This document shows, in pieces, positions 10,656 to 22,415 of a stretch of DNA of 64,000 bases. Where the stretch lies: contig JAOTOL010001220.1 in assembly GCA_034440575.1 (NCBI GenBank), positions 173,501 to 237,500 on the forward strand, written 5' to 3'. Within the stretch, counting starts at the first letter, position 1. Each line of letters begins with the position of its first letter. The DNA comes from Imbricaverruca yamaguchii (lineage: Eukaryota; Arthropoda; Thecostraca; Neoverrucidae). The notes under the pieces were generated by a model. That model ran no database searches. It was not told the origin of the DNA and was given only the letters and a program-made list of their open reading frames with translations. Both the position numbers and the translations under genes were made by a program.

Positions 10656-11300
10656 GGCTTCTGGCGGCCGGTGAGCACCCCAACTAGCGCTGCGGCCAGG
10701 TGCCGCGCCGCTTTAGTAAGAGAGCGGCCGTGTGGCGCCGGCGCCGGCGCAGCGACGCGCCAGTCCGAGTGAGGGATTCCCGCGTGTCGGCCGCCGAGAT
10801 GTCCCGCCGGGGGCGGGGGGTGAGGGGGACGGGGGGGGGGCGACGACGGGTATCGTGTGACGGTGGTCGCGTGGCGCTGTGATCGGCGGTGTTTTGTATT
10901 ATTGATACGGCCGCCGGGATGTCCCGCGGGGGTGGGGCAAGTGAGTGGCGGCGATGGGCGCCGCCTGGTCAGAGTGTGACTGCGGTCGCGTGCGCTGTGG
11001 TGTGCGGTATTTTTCGTTGTCGGTACGGCCGGCGGGCGGGCGGGCGGGTTCGCTGAAGTGCCGTCGGACGGATGGCTGTGCCGGCGGTGGCTTCCAGCCA
11101 GCCAGGTGCGCGTCCAGTCTGCCGGGGCGTCACGAGCGGCGGAGACCCGCGGCTGTCGGCAAACCGAGCGGGTAGTGCAGTTCCAGCTAGGCTCTCGGCC
11201 GACACTGAAGGGAAGGCTTCTCTGAACGTCCGACACCGTTGGTGGGTCGTCCAATGCCTTTCGCTGCTGTGGTCTGCCTGCCTGCCTTTCCGCACGTAAA
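10656..11300 (-). promoter_or_regulatory. CpG-rich 5' flank of the 10416-10655 exon
   Basis: About 600 bases directly upstream of the ATG are very rich in G, C and CpG, with G-runs near 10829, and fall off to average composition at about 11300. This is where the 5' UTR and promoter should lie. I see no clear TATA box and cannot place the start site. A 302-codon minus-strand ORF at 10451-11359 is in another frame, reads low-complexity RPS-rich sequence and is not the gene. Confidence 0.4.
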
Positions 11301-12981
11301 TGCCTGCACTTTCTATGCAACTTTCCCCGGCCTAACCACTTCCACGGAGTTCCCAACATGCTTCATTATATCATATAGAGATCGCTTAACCCTCTTCGGC
11401 CCGGCAGGCTTATCCGCTTTCACCAGGTCAGGGTGGGGGACTCGTGAAGGCCCCTCACTAACTCCTGGTCTGCGTAGGGTAGAATAAATGCAAAATTTCA
11501 TTAGGAAACTCGGATAACCGAGAGTCCGTTGCCTACCTTACGTTTGCATTCTGTCCGATCATGAGGTCACCAGAGGTGGCGTTAAGCCATTACACTAAAC
11601 TGTAATTAATTATCTGGAAATGGTTACAAAAGGCAGATCATTCTTTCTTTCGGCATCCTTTTTCAAGAAATAACATACATGATGTAGTTATAGTGAGCAT
11701 AGCAAAAATGATTACGACAAGCTAGGTCTGGTTGGGTTACAATCCGGCCTGAAAGCGAGCTTTCGAAGTATGCATGCTAGAGACACACCGAAAATGTTGT
11801 TGACAAGCCAATATAATCTAGCGCTCATGTAGCAACGTGTTTATTTAGCTTTCGGCTATGCTGAGGTCATTACAGGTCATAGTAGGTTAATTCAATGGCA
11901 TGAGATATATTTTAGGGAATGGCCTGCAAGGCATGAATGTATATGTATCGGTCATTTCAACAAAGCCATTCAAAAGAAAAGAGTGCATCTCTGACAAAAG
12001 AAAATCCTATGGTCAGATCAAGAACGTCGCATAGTCAGATCAGTTAAGCACAAGCTTGAATACCCCGGTGCATCACTTCTGAAGTGTATCATTTAAAAAA
12101 CAAACTGATATGATGCTGAAAGAAATTTGTAACTGTTCAGTTTATGATTTCGTGAGACCTGAACTTAGGTCATTCTGGAACAATATATAGTGATAGGGCG
12201 ATCGCCTTATCCGTCGCCAAAGCATACACTGATTGGAAATAATTTCATACAATAGTCAAATCAGATCAAATAAGGTCAATCACACAAGGTGTGGTCGGAT
12301 TGTGTCAGACCATTGGTTGATCATCCAATGCTATGTCGCAGGACCTCGACAGCGCTAAAATCAAATTCAGATATGATTGCATGAGGAACAACATTTTGTG
12401 TATCATAGCGTTATATAGAACATGAATGATTCTTGATATGACCTCATGTCATAGAACTTCTAAATATATTTTGGACAGAATACCCACTCCATGGCCTGCA
12501 TGAAACTCAGCGTGAAATATTATCACCAACTCAATTTTGTCTATTCAATGCGGGTAAAAATTGCGGGTAAAGTTGGCTTTAAACATAACTTCAGTTTAGC
12601 AATGTTATTCACCTTGATTTTCACCTTGGGGGAGGAAACGCCTCGGCGGCAGCCTATTTTCTCAATCACTCAACTAAATATTTCGGCTATTTCGTTTTGA
12701 GGATTTGGAATGCAAAAACTTAAGCATGCGCAAATTCAGGCCACACAGGTCACGGGCTCTTGTAGGGAACTTTGACTGGGGATACGCGCCCGTTGGCGAC
12801 TGTGGAAACATTGGTGAGTGACTCGTGTGGTATCGAAATTGACCCTTTTGTAGACCTTCTTAAAATATTTGGAAATTCGCAATAAATACTGAAAGCCAAA
12901 TTCATTTATCAGCAGGGCAAGCTGGTTGTCTTATTACACATCTGCTCCATCGAAATTTTGGAGTCGTTCCCGATATCAGCA
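11301..12981. other. intergenic DNA, no gene seen
   Basis: AT-rich DNA with short recurring words (GGTCAGATCA, GTCAGATCAG around 12010-12310) that suggest old repeats. No ORF with recognisable features. Confidence 0.4.
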
Positions 12982-13715
12982 TTAACGTGCTCTGGAGGGC
13001 CTCTGAAAAATACGAGTACTTGAGAAGGTTGAGTGGGGGGGGGATTCCGCCCCATAAAATATCGGCTGATATTATAGCTATGGTAACGAACTTTCGAGGG
13101 TAGATAGATATGGTGGTTAACTCTATTGTATGCAAATTTCATGACCTTAGGTGAAGATTTTCAAGGTCAAATGAGGCCACATACCAGTATGTTAGATTTG
13201 GCTTGTTTTATGTGGCTTGACTTGACATTATTCGTGGTTATGGGTCGCATATGGATGTATGGTTATGGATCGCTGCGATTGTGCTTAAATGCTCCAAAAC
13301 GAGCATCAATGATATTTTAGACATAACTAATGATGCAATATCGATGGTAGATCCCACATTTGACCTCCAGTCACCTATTTATCGGCACTTGATCGGGTTA
13401 GTTGCCGGCTCGAGTTGCCGGAACCTGAGCCAGAAGCTGTCCAGAGGCAGAACCCGCCGCACTGGCCGGCCGGACGGTCCGGCGCAATCGGCCTCACGAA
13501 GAAAGGGCTCAAGTACACGAATGAAGTATGGAAACACCTAGGTTCACGATGACAAAAACAGAAGTAGGGAGTAACAGGCAAAATTGCAGTCGCATGACTG
13601 TCATTTGCGTTTATGACAACCTTCCAGTTGAACAAGTTTGAGTCCACCGATATGTCATGAACGTGACCAGAGTTGACCTTGTTGACCTAGCATGATCTTG
13701 AAACAATATGTGTTG
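12982..13715 (-). mobile_element. TTAA-bordered modular repeat (family 1), copy with B module and part of A'
   Basis: It begins ATTAACGTGCTCTGGAGGGC, a mutated form of the border TTAACACGCGCCCTGGAGG, and follows the B-module sequence of the copies at 29301 and 42366. Shared words include CTATTGTATGCAAATTTCATGACC, ATGGATCGCTG.GATTGTG.TTAAATG and the GCGCAATCGGCC...GAAGAAAGG block. It fades at about 13715 inside the A' module without a second border. No intact ORF. Confidence 0.65.
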
Positions 13716-14562
13716 TTGTTTGATTCTTTTCAATGTTTCTATTCTTACCTCGTCAAATAAAAGGGAAAATGTGCGAAAACGTGATGCGGTGATCTCATAT
13801 TCATTCCTCGGAGGACGCTGTCACCTTTTTGCTGGCTTGGTGCACCTTTTTTTCCCAGCCACTGCTTCTTGTGCCGCAATTCCACTGGCATCGTTCGTCG
13901 AGAGCTATCACAAAAAAAACATCCGAGGTGAAAAGTATGTCATTCTTCTTCTTTTGCATTGCCAGCTTGTCACCTTGCAGTGATGTCAACCGCTCTGGAT
14001 TTGGGTGTGAAAGGGGTAAGGGGAGTGAGGGCGGATTGGATGTAGGGAGAACAATCGTGGTACACATTTGGAAACACAAGTATCCGGATATGCTTTTATT
14101 TGGTATGTTTTTCCTCTTGTGCATCGTTTGGATGCTGTTCAAAACTTGTTCCAATACTGCACTGTCCAAATATGTGGGACTTCACGAGTTGCGCTTCCAA
14201 ATTGCTATTGTGTAAACTTCAGCATCGATAATTATCAAATCATGACTAATTTATATATCTTCAGTGTCGTATCACGCAAGTCCATACGATTCCGGCGGAA
14301 TAAACATGACATTGAATTGAGAATGGAACTTTCCAACTTTTTTAACTTTCCATCATTTCTTTGTCGCCCCTCCCCCCACATACCACGCAGATATGTACGT
14401 GGTATTCGCTTCGAAATTGATCTGAGGAAAACAAAACAGAAGAATGAGAATGCAGTGTGTTAACCATCCCCGTCTTTCCAGTCACATCCTCATAACCCGT
14501 CTCAGGATAAGGGGGTTCATGCAACCCCCCTTTAATCTCCAAACTAAGCGTCACACGAAAAC
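13716..14562. other. intergenic DNA, no gene seen
   Basis: No recognised gene. ORFs on both strands (up to 131 codons) overlap one another and carry no domain. Confidence 0.35.
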
Positions 14563-15130
14563 GGAACAGGTGTCATCGGAAAGCGTTCTATGAGTATGAC
14601 GAGAAACCACCACCACAATTGTGTTTCCCCCAAAAAGTGACGTCACTAGGTATTAGGCAGGGGTAGGTTTTCACAACTTACATCAGGTTTTTAGCTCTAG
14701 GGTGCTCATGTAGGGGAGGAATTTGGAAAAAATATATTTGGAATCAGAAAAGGAAGGCGAAATCGACAACGGCCGTAAATTGTTCGCCCATTAACAATTT
14801 TGTCAGATTTTTTTTAGTTCTCAATTTTCTTTTAAAATTGTCTAATGGGAAGAGCGGGCCAAAAAATGTTGTATGAAGTCAACATGCTCTCATTAATATG
14901 CTCACTTTATCCAAAATGTTCGATTTTACCCATATCGGGCAACTATGCAAAACTAATAGGAAATCAAAAACAGAAATATATATAATTCCTCTCGTGCTTT
15001 TTGCTTCGGTTACAAAGATAAGCAAACACTGAAAGTTTCATTAAAATATATTTATCCGTTAAGGCGTACCGAATGGTTGAACTTTTCTGGAGGTGATCTC
15101 ACTTGACCTTGACTAACTCGTTGACCCTAG
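14563..15130 (+). repeat. dispersed repeat family 2, plus copy
   Basis: It shares, in order, GTGTC(A/G)TCG.AAAG.G.TC.ATGAGTA, AAAAAGTGACGTC, TTTGGAATCAGAAAA and GAAATCGA, and finally GGTTGAAC.TTT..GGA.GTGA followed by CTTGACCTTGA.TAACTCGTTGACC with the reverse complement of 21835-22415. About 570 bp, non-coding, about 65-75% similar by eye. Internal CCCATTA...CAATTTT arms at about 14788 and 14835 form a small hairpin. Confidence 0.6.
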
Positions 15131-16243
15131 ACGCCCTGACCTCATAATTTGAGCACAAGATGCCAAATTGATGTGAGAAAAGGTATGCCAAATTTTGGCG
15201 CGCTACCTCGTGCCGTTCTTTTACTATCCGCGGAAAGCCTTGGTGGGCGCATATCAGCCCTCCACCCGCGATGGCGCGGATTAACGCAACCCATACATGC
15301 TGTTCCCTGGCAGCATCGAGGTAGGCATTGATATTACACACATTCAACATAAATTTAGACAACCAGTGTTCTTTTTAGCGTTGATTCAGCTAGCCATAAT
15401 TATTTCGGAACTGAAGTGTTATGTCGTACTAGATCATGGCATCATGCATTTCGATAGATGCGTTTATGGTACTCTCTGGGAGGCGTGCAGGTGTTCGGCA
15501 ATAATTTTCTGCTGCAAGGCGCAGGCAAAAACGGCGATTGTAACTAGGGCAGAAGTTTCTGCCGCGCATATCTGCAACAATGAATCTTTAACAGGATATA
15601 GCAGCTGAAATAAGGAGACATGCAAATACATCACGCAAGCCATCTAATTCGGGTGTGCGCAGAGCTGCCAACCATCTCCGTTCAACATAATGTGCACTTG
15701 TTGTATATGGAGAGGATTATTGTTAAATGGACCACTTTTTATCCTCCTGAGATCGGCGCAGAAACTGTATCCATCTTGCAAGAACCACCAAATTCAGCGC
15801 ACGATGCTGTTGCTTGGGAGGAGTTACATCACTAGTCGACTAATTCAACACTCGACGTCTGAGACTCGGAGCCGGCGTGGTGCACGGCCGAGCCGATTTC
15901 GCCGCAATCATGACGAGGCATGTTTCAACGGTGCCTTGCAGCTGTTCAATGAACTGCTAAACCATAGGGTCTGCATGTCTGAAGTGAAATCATAGATAGA
16001 ACTCACTAAGTTGTTTCCCAGTGAGTTAGGAACACTTCAAATACCATCGTGAACTCTGTCTTCCTGAGTACATTCTAGCAAGGTCTTTTCGGTTTTTTGC
16101 AAGGGAGCTTACAGCTTGTACAGCATATACAAAACTTAGAGCTCACCCAGTTTAGAGCTTTCACGGAGCCCAGGAGACATAACTTGGAAGAAGAAACACG
16201 TCTTTGGACAAAACTGCTACATATCTCGCAATATTAATATAGT

Positions 16244-16246
<3 letters not shown>
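15131..16246. other. no gene seen
   Basis: Unique-looking DNA. ORFs such as 15297-15608 (+) and 15099-15362 (-) overlap and show no domain, signal peptide or splice context. Confidence 0.35.

Positions 16247-16311
<65 letters not shown>
16247..16311. repeat. (AT)n microsatellite, about 32 units
   Basis: Perfect AT dinucleotide run of about 65 bp. YIYIYI-type ORFs across it are artefacts. Confidence 0.97.
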
Positions 16312-16312
<1 letters not shown>

Positions 16313-16532
16313 GTAAATAAACATGAAATGTGCAAAGGAAGAAGAGTATGAAAATAAGGATGCATTGCACGTTTCTGAGTTTGGGATGGGCACCTGAGGA
16401 ATCTGGGCCCCTTGAGAGCTAAGAAAGTCCTTGAGAACTGGCAAAGGGTGCGAGGAATATTGAGAACTAGCCTCGTATACAACAAAACCTCGAGAGTCAT
16501 ACATGCTGTCAAGAAATTGGAAGGTCACTCAC

Positions 16533-16741
16533 TGCCACCTCAGCATCCGCGGCCGCCCCTGTGGCCACGGTCCTGGCGGTGACGACCGCTTAAGCGACCA
16601 CAGCTGTCCCAGGGGCCTTGTTAAAGCTGCTCCAGCAGCCACGGTCGCTCCAGCGATGGCGAAACAAACAGCCCAGTGATAGGTTGTGATGACGCCGCTC
16701 GAGCGTGCCAGTTGCATCGCCCTGGACACGGGTGACACCGG
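16533..16741 (-). pseudogene. candidate 209-bp exon or pseudo-exon, Ala/Val-rich
   Basis: The minus-strand block lies between a strong acceptor (TTTTTTGTTTTTGCTTAG, AG at 16742-16743) and the donor GGCA|GTGAGT (16527-16532). One frame is open through the whole block and reads SGVITTYHWAVCFAIAGATV, AAGAALTRPLGQ and a Pro/Gly/Arg-rich end. A second frame is Ala/Val/Thr-rich in the last third (AVVTARTVATGAAADAEVA) after a stop. That pattern fits an Ala/Val-rich low-complexity exon broken by a frameshift. The family is not recognised. GC content is much higher than the flanks. No partner exon was found. Confidence 0.3.
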
Positions 16742-18399
16742 CTAAGCAAAAACAAAAAAGTTGCTGTGTAAGAAAAGGAAAAGGATGCTGTGTGCTGAGC
16801 ATAGCTCGTGAGACATGTTATTAGTCCTCCCCCTTTCCCGAAACTGTGTTATATTTGGGCCCTTCGAAAACAAAGTGACCAAAATCCGGGAAGTTCCGGA
16901 AACATGTGAGGCGGTCGGTAGGTTGCGGCCCTCTCTAGGTGTTCACCCCCTGGACCAAATCGCCACTGGCCGTTACCCTGCGAGCGGCTCCTCTGGCTGA
17001 TCAACTCGCGTCGGGTGTAGGCGAACCTTCCCGGAGGGCGCCTGTCCTTCCAAGGGGGCTCCTTTTCTTCTCAGAAGGGTTCCTCTTGGTGAAAATTCGA
17101 GAGGGTAAACTCGAGCAATCTCGAAGGGGCGCCTTTTCCTTGCCGGATGGTGGAGGGGCACACGTCCCCAGCGCCATCCCGTGTATCCACTCCTGAAGGA
17201 AGGCATGGGCATCGAGGGCAGCTCCAATCTGCCCTCGAAAATCACAAGATGGGGAAGAGGATTAAAAATAGGGACATTGCCTGGCAGGGAAAAAACATAT
17301 GTTACGTAGGTCGGGGCACCTCCGCGAAGCGCAGTCGTTTTCTGGACGAAAACGATCGTCTCATTTCTCCCGCGTTCCACTCCTCCCGGATCTTCCCGAA
17401 CCATGCCTCGGGATAACAGTTCTTAGCTGCATGCAGGCACCGATGCATACGGATTCAATGCAACACTGCAATCTTTGTCTTGGATGGAATGATCGCACAT
17501 GCAAATGATGCAAGCATAGCGCAGCTGGCTAATGATAAAGCTTAAGTCGAATGTATGAGCTGGCTACCACTCAGTCGGTACTGCAGGTCAGTCAATCAGA
17601 TGCATGCATGACCGTAAAGTCATGCGTTAGCCAATGGATTCATTGCAGTGAGCACAAGGCAGAGCGGCCTTGTGATATCAATGTCCACCAGCTCTGATGA
17701 CTTAGAATTGACATCTAGGTAGAAAGTAGCAATGCACTTCTGCGAATTGTCGCAGATTATTGAGACAGATGATGCGGCATTGTTTGTTGCGTCATTTTTG
17801 CATACATTATGGGTGTGAAAATTCCAGAATATTTGTCGCATTTATATGTAAGTTTAATTATTTATTGGCGAAACTAGTCGTGTTTTTGGAACATATGCGA
17901 TAACGGTAGGTTTGTATACATGTGAGTGTTGATTTCCATCCTGTATCTCTCAATGTTCCTGAGGTTTAGCATAGACTAAAATAGACGTGTGTGGATGTGA
18001 ATTGCAAGGAAAGGTATGAACGTCTGATTGAACCCTCTTAATAATGCTAGATCAACACTCACGGGTGTATATACATGCAAAAGAAGTCGGACAGGCGCTC
18101 AAATCTAGGAGCACCTGTCAGTTCATAAGTCAGTTGATTTCGCTCACTTTCTCTTCAAGTATGCGCAATAATGTGTGATGTGCCTATGAGACGGTTTTTC
18201 TTGGAATTGTCTTGCTCGACTAACAGGGATCATGCAATTGACACAGATTTGCATTTTTTAAATGTTTCCAAACTACACGGTCTGAGGCTCTATATACGAA
18301 AGTTAATCCATGAGCAGCACAACGATTAGCAATCCGAATCAGTTGTAGAGAATACTGGTGATGTAGGTAATCAGAGGTGAAACAAGTTGGCAACTTTGC
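16742..18399. other. no gene seen; possible transposon end at 16856-16985
   Basis: GGGCCCTTCGAAAA...GTGACCAAAATCC...GGCCCTCTCTAGGTGTTC resembles the block at 39285-39415, which ends CTGACTACACCACTG. This type of sequence often terminates arthropod DNA transposons. The rest, including short ORFs near 17000-17400, is unassigned. Confidence 0.3.
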
Positions 18400-18670
18400 A
18401 ACTTACCTACGTGCAGTTTCGGGTTTCTGAGGAGCTTCAGGTGATGCATTGCTGGATCGATCGCCCGGTAGATGTACCAGAGTTCATTTTGGTTGAATGG
18501 ATAGCGCCAGTCAAGACGTTAATTTTTTTCTTCCCGAATTCGTTGGATAGGAATTTAATGTTCTGATCCCCTTTAGAGCACTCGGCAATAGTTTTTACCC
18601 CTTTAATGAATAAAAGAAAAACATCTTGGGTAGATAAATCTGGCAATACATCCCTATAACCTTGCTCCCT
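18400..18670 (-). pseudogene. decayed ORF of unknown origin
   Basis: Two adjoining minus-strand reading frames look protein-like. The first reads YRDVLPDLSTQDVFLLFIKG and SNEFGKKKINVL. After a frame change it continues LDWRYPFNQNELWYIYRAID and HHLKLLRNPKLHV. The second runs up to a consensus-like donor, GTAG|GTAAGT (18400-18410 region). The frame change suggests a dead copy, perhaps of a transposase-type gene, but I recognise no family. It could also be a real exon preceded by chance ORF. Confidence 0.25.
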
Positions 18671-21324
18671 GGTACTAAGCTGTCGCTACGTTACCGTCAC
18701 CTCGTAGAGGACTGGAGGGAAGAGCTAGTAGTTTCATTTCGCGGAGCAAAATTTTCGTATGCTTTTTTCTGCAAGCATTTCTGTTGAATGCTCACTATTG
18801 TGGAGCGTATCCCGAAGATTGAGGCCGGCGTTAGACGAACGCTTTGTGTATACAAACTCCACTCGCGAATTGAGAAGCGAATTGAGAGTGGTTGGTGTTG
18901 GAGAGTGAAACTGTGTTTTGTACGGGTTGGATATTTCAAGATCAAGTGAAGCATTGTCTTTCGATTCGTTTCACTTCGATTGTCTGCACCATCAAGAAAG
19001 CGTGCAAGATGCGCCTACCCATATTTTAATTTCAAAGGCGAGCTCCTGTCTTGCAATAGGCATCAAGATCGGATGCATGCTTATCAACCTGGACGGCTCG
19101 TCAATGCTAGTTTAGCAGTGGCAGGAAAATGGGAAACCTGACAGGCAGATTTAGCAAGATAGGCAGTTCCTAGATTTTAGGCATCCGCGATATATCCTGC
19201 CCAAAAAATCATCCTTTATTTTTTTAATTTTGAGATCGAATGGTGCCGTATGACAATGAACGATAGTTTTCGAGTTTCACCGAAAAGTGAAGAGTTTCCG
19301 ATGTCACTTACTTGAAGAAAAAAAAACCATCATCCATATTTAATTATCCAAACATGTTTATCCACATCCAGGATTAAAACGCACAAATCGAACCCTTCTG
19401 GTGGTTGGCTTCAGGTAAGTTGTAGACAAACAGAATGGTCAGGAACCCATATGGTAGAAACCAGGAACGGTCAAGGGAAATGTCAGGTGCAGATTCAGTA
19501 TTTGTCAAAATGGGTGCGATGGATGAATTGGCACTAAGTTTGTTAGCACTTGATGATCACGGCTGAAGATCTTGGGTGGGTTGGGAAGATCCGGACCCCA
19601 CCCGTTTGGCACCCGTGTAATGTTTTGTAAGAGATCTCCAGCTTGGCAAGGACCACATGTAACGATGCTAATTGTTCATCATGTGAGGTGACAGCTCCGT
19701 AACATCAGCATTCTGTGGACGACAGACAGACGAATTTTGCCACTTCTGCAGGTGGAATGCAAGAAGACAAGGTGATCTTAGCCACCCCGACTTCGCCGGG
19801 CGCACGCTCTGGGGCAGCTGAGTAGCGCAAACAGATCGCAGCGAGGCCTAGTCGGCTGGCGTTCACGGAGAGCGCCCGACAAAACCCGTCAGTCAGACAA
19901 TCCATATCTTGGATGCAAAAGGTATATTGTCTTTTACTGCGCGTCTTCAAATTTGTCATGTCTGCAGCACGCCCTCTCTGTTTTCTACCTCAACTTTATC
20001 TACCTACGCCCAATTAAAAGAAAAACGCTATAGCCATGCCATGCCTCCTGGGTGGTGACACTTTCCTTTTCACTATAAAATATAAATTGAGGATGTCGTT
20101 TATTGTTCTTCCAGAATGTTGAGAAAAAACGTCTAAACGAGAGCCTAAAACCGTCTTTGTTAAAGTTTTGCTCACTTGGACCTGCATAAGCTTAGTTGCT
20201 TGTCGGATACTGCTTCCCGAATCCGTCAGGCTGAATACGTTCATGTAGCTCATTCGTCCATTGTTAAGCCCATATGCACCAAAAGTAGATTAGAAGGGGC
20301 AGGAGATGTCGATATTCAATGAAATGAACATGGAGCCAGGCATACAATTGAACACGTCAGGCTTTTGCTCATATCGAGCCTCAATTTTAGTTCAACATCA
20401 CTGGTGTATTTCCGGACATCGTCGCCAGAGGCGAGTCGAGCGATTTGGCCGCCTCTGTTCCCTATCGGCACCCCTGTCCGAATTCTGGATCCGCCCCTGA
20501 CTGCGTGCACAGTCGCACACACCGTGTGTGGATTGTGGACGTGTTCACCCGGGCGGCCGTGCGTGCGGCACCACGCCGCCGCCATCGATCGCCGCCGGAG
20601 GGGACCGGGTCAATTGTCGAAAAGCGCGTGGGAGGCCGAATTCCTAGAGGTCGTCGGCGTTCATTAACCATGCTGACGACACAAGTTGCCTGAAGGACGT
20701 CGGGGTCGGTCGACCTCAATGAGCGCACACCCCCGACACGCAGTCGCGTGATTGGTCGTGAACACGCTCAGGCCAGGTGAACGCCTAGGATTGGCTGGCC
20801 ATCACGTCACTGCGCTCCAACTGGAAACTGCGTGGGCAAAACATGCCCGTGGTCGATGATGGTGCCATAGACAAATCATTCATGCGCCACGGAACACGTT
20901 CAGGGTTCAACCGTGATTTCTGGGAAAACAGGCAGAAGACGAAGAGTTAGTTGGGCCAAAAATGAAATTACAATAAGCCGAAAGGAATGGGCGATAAACC
21001 TAAAGATGAAAAACAAAGCTAAGGGGATAAAATAGACATGACGCAAATAGCTGACTTGGAGAAAATATTGAAGGATTAAATTTAACTGGTTAAAACAATC
21101 AAATGGTCAACATGACAACAGGCGAAAGTCAACAAGGATCGATATCAGCAATGACAAAGCTAGAAATGCGTGAAGTCGGTTGAAAACAAAATTAATAGTC
21201 ATATGAGTTACAGAAAAAGCATCAAACCGAGCGGAAGTCTAATCGAGAACTCCAAATCATGAAACAACAACAGGGTGAGCTCACCAGGGATAAAGACAGG
21301 ACATCACATTGGATGCTGAATATA
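18671..21324. other. no gene seen; transposon-like terminus near 20490
   Basis: AT-rich DNA with a GC-rich patch at about 20420-20770. TCAGGGGCGGATCCAGAATT (minus strand, about 20490-20510) has the form of a hAT-like terminal sequence known from many arthropods. ORFs in the GC-rich patch overlap on both strands. A GTAAGT-like donor at 19415 lacks a supported exon. Confidence 0.3.
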
Positions 21325-21650
21325 TAGGGATGGGGAGTTCATATTTTTCAAAGTTCATATCTTACAACACCCATATTTTCCAAATTGAAAGATAACTTCC
21401 AAAACTTGGAAGTCAACTTTTAAAGTCTGAAGGTTAGGTTTTATTAGCTTAGGTAAAGATAAGTTAGTTTAACTAGGTTAGGTTAGGTTATGCTAGTATA
21501 TGTTAGGCCAGGTTAGGTTCCTATCCGGGCTACTTTGGAAGCTCACTTCCATTTTTTGGAAGCTAACTTCCAATTTGGAAGCTGGCTTCCAAATTTTGCA
21601 ACCTAGCTCCCAAATTGCAAGTTATGAACTTTTGAAAATATGAACGCCTC
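21325..21650. mobile_element. foldback element, about 325 bp, with TTAGG core
   Basis: GGGAGTTCATATTTTTCAAA at the left end is the imperfect reverse complement of TTTTGAAAATATGAACGCC at the right end, giving about 35-bp arms (GTTCATA...AAAGTTCATA). Inside are many AACTTCCAA / TTGGAAG palindromic words and a run of (TTAGG)3 at 21474-21490. No ORF. Probably a non-autonomous foldback or MITE. Confidence 0.5.
21474..21490. repeat. short (TTAGG)n tract
   Basis: TAGGTTAGGTTAGGTTA is three units of the canonical arthropod telomere repeat, with degenerate units around it (21430-21520). It is interstitial. Confidence 0.8.
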
Positions 21651-21834
21651 CTATCCTGGCTGCTTTGGAAGTTCACTCACAAGTTTTATAATTCAACCTC
21701 CCTGTTCGGGTGGGGGGTCATTTTACGCCCCCTAAGATGTTCCACAGGTAGCGAAAAGAAGATAATCGCAGATTCCTCTTTACCACATAAATTGGACATG
21801 TATGAAAATGTGGAGGTAAAGTCTTTTACGGTCA
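21651..21834. other. short spacer, nothing recognised
   Basis: About 180 bases between the foldback element and family 2. No gene. Confidence 0.4.
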
Positions 21835-22415
21835 ACGAGTTATTCAAGGTCAAGTCTGGTCACATCCAAAAATGTTCAACCAGCCATCACGCTTTAATGG
21901 ATAAAGATATTGGAATGAAACTTTCAACGTCCGCTTATCCTTAGTGAGGCACCAAACGCACCAAAGGAGTTGTGCTTTTTTCGTTTTTGATGACGTATTA
22001 GTTTTGCATATTTGCCCATTCGGGTTAAAATGGAAGATTCTAGTTAAAGTAAACACTTTTTGTGAGGGAAAATTGACTTCAAGCAACGTTTTGGGGTCCA
22101 TTCTACCCATCAGAAATGTACTAATTAAAGAAAATTAGAACTGAAAATTTGGTAAATCTATTAAAAAAATATATATATATATATTGGTTTTTGGGTGTAC
22201 AATATATCGATGTCGTGATGATCGATTCTACCATTCATTTTCTGATTTCAAATAATTTTTGTTTGTTAAATTTCCCCAAATATGAACTCCACAGGGCCAA
22301 AAACATGTCAATGTTGATCACATAGAATCACTATGGGGACGTCACTTTTTGTGGGGCACAATTTTAGGGTCATTTCGGACCTTACTCATCGAGCACTTTT
22401 CGACGACACCACTTT
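21835..22415 (-). repeat. dispersed repeat family 2, minus copy
   Basis: Inverted partner of 14563-15130. It carries GGTCAACGAGTTATTCAAGG at one end and GACGTCACTTTTTGTGGGGC plus the ATGAGTAAGGTC...TCGAAAAGTGC match (minus strand) at the other. An (AT)8 tract interrupts it at about 22168. Non-coding. Confidence 0.6.

Noticed and set aside
10451..11359. 302-codon minus ORF
   Set aside because: Different frame from the signal-peptide exon, low-complexity, and overlaps that exon and its CpG-rich flank.
19372..19420. 43-bp plus exon ending at CAG|GTAAGT
   Set aside because: Very short, one of several possible frames, no conservation evidence.
19705..19959. 84-codon minus ORF with cysteines
   Set aside because: No signal peptide, no donor/acceptor pair and no recognisable cysteine framework.
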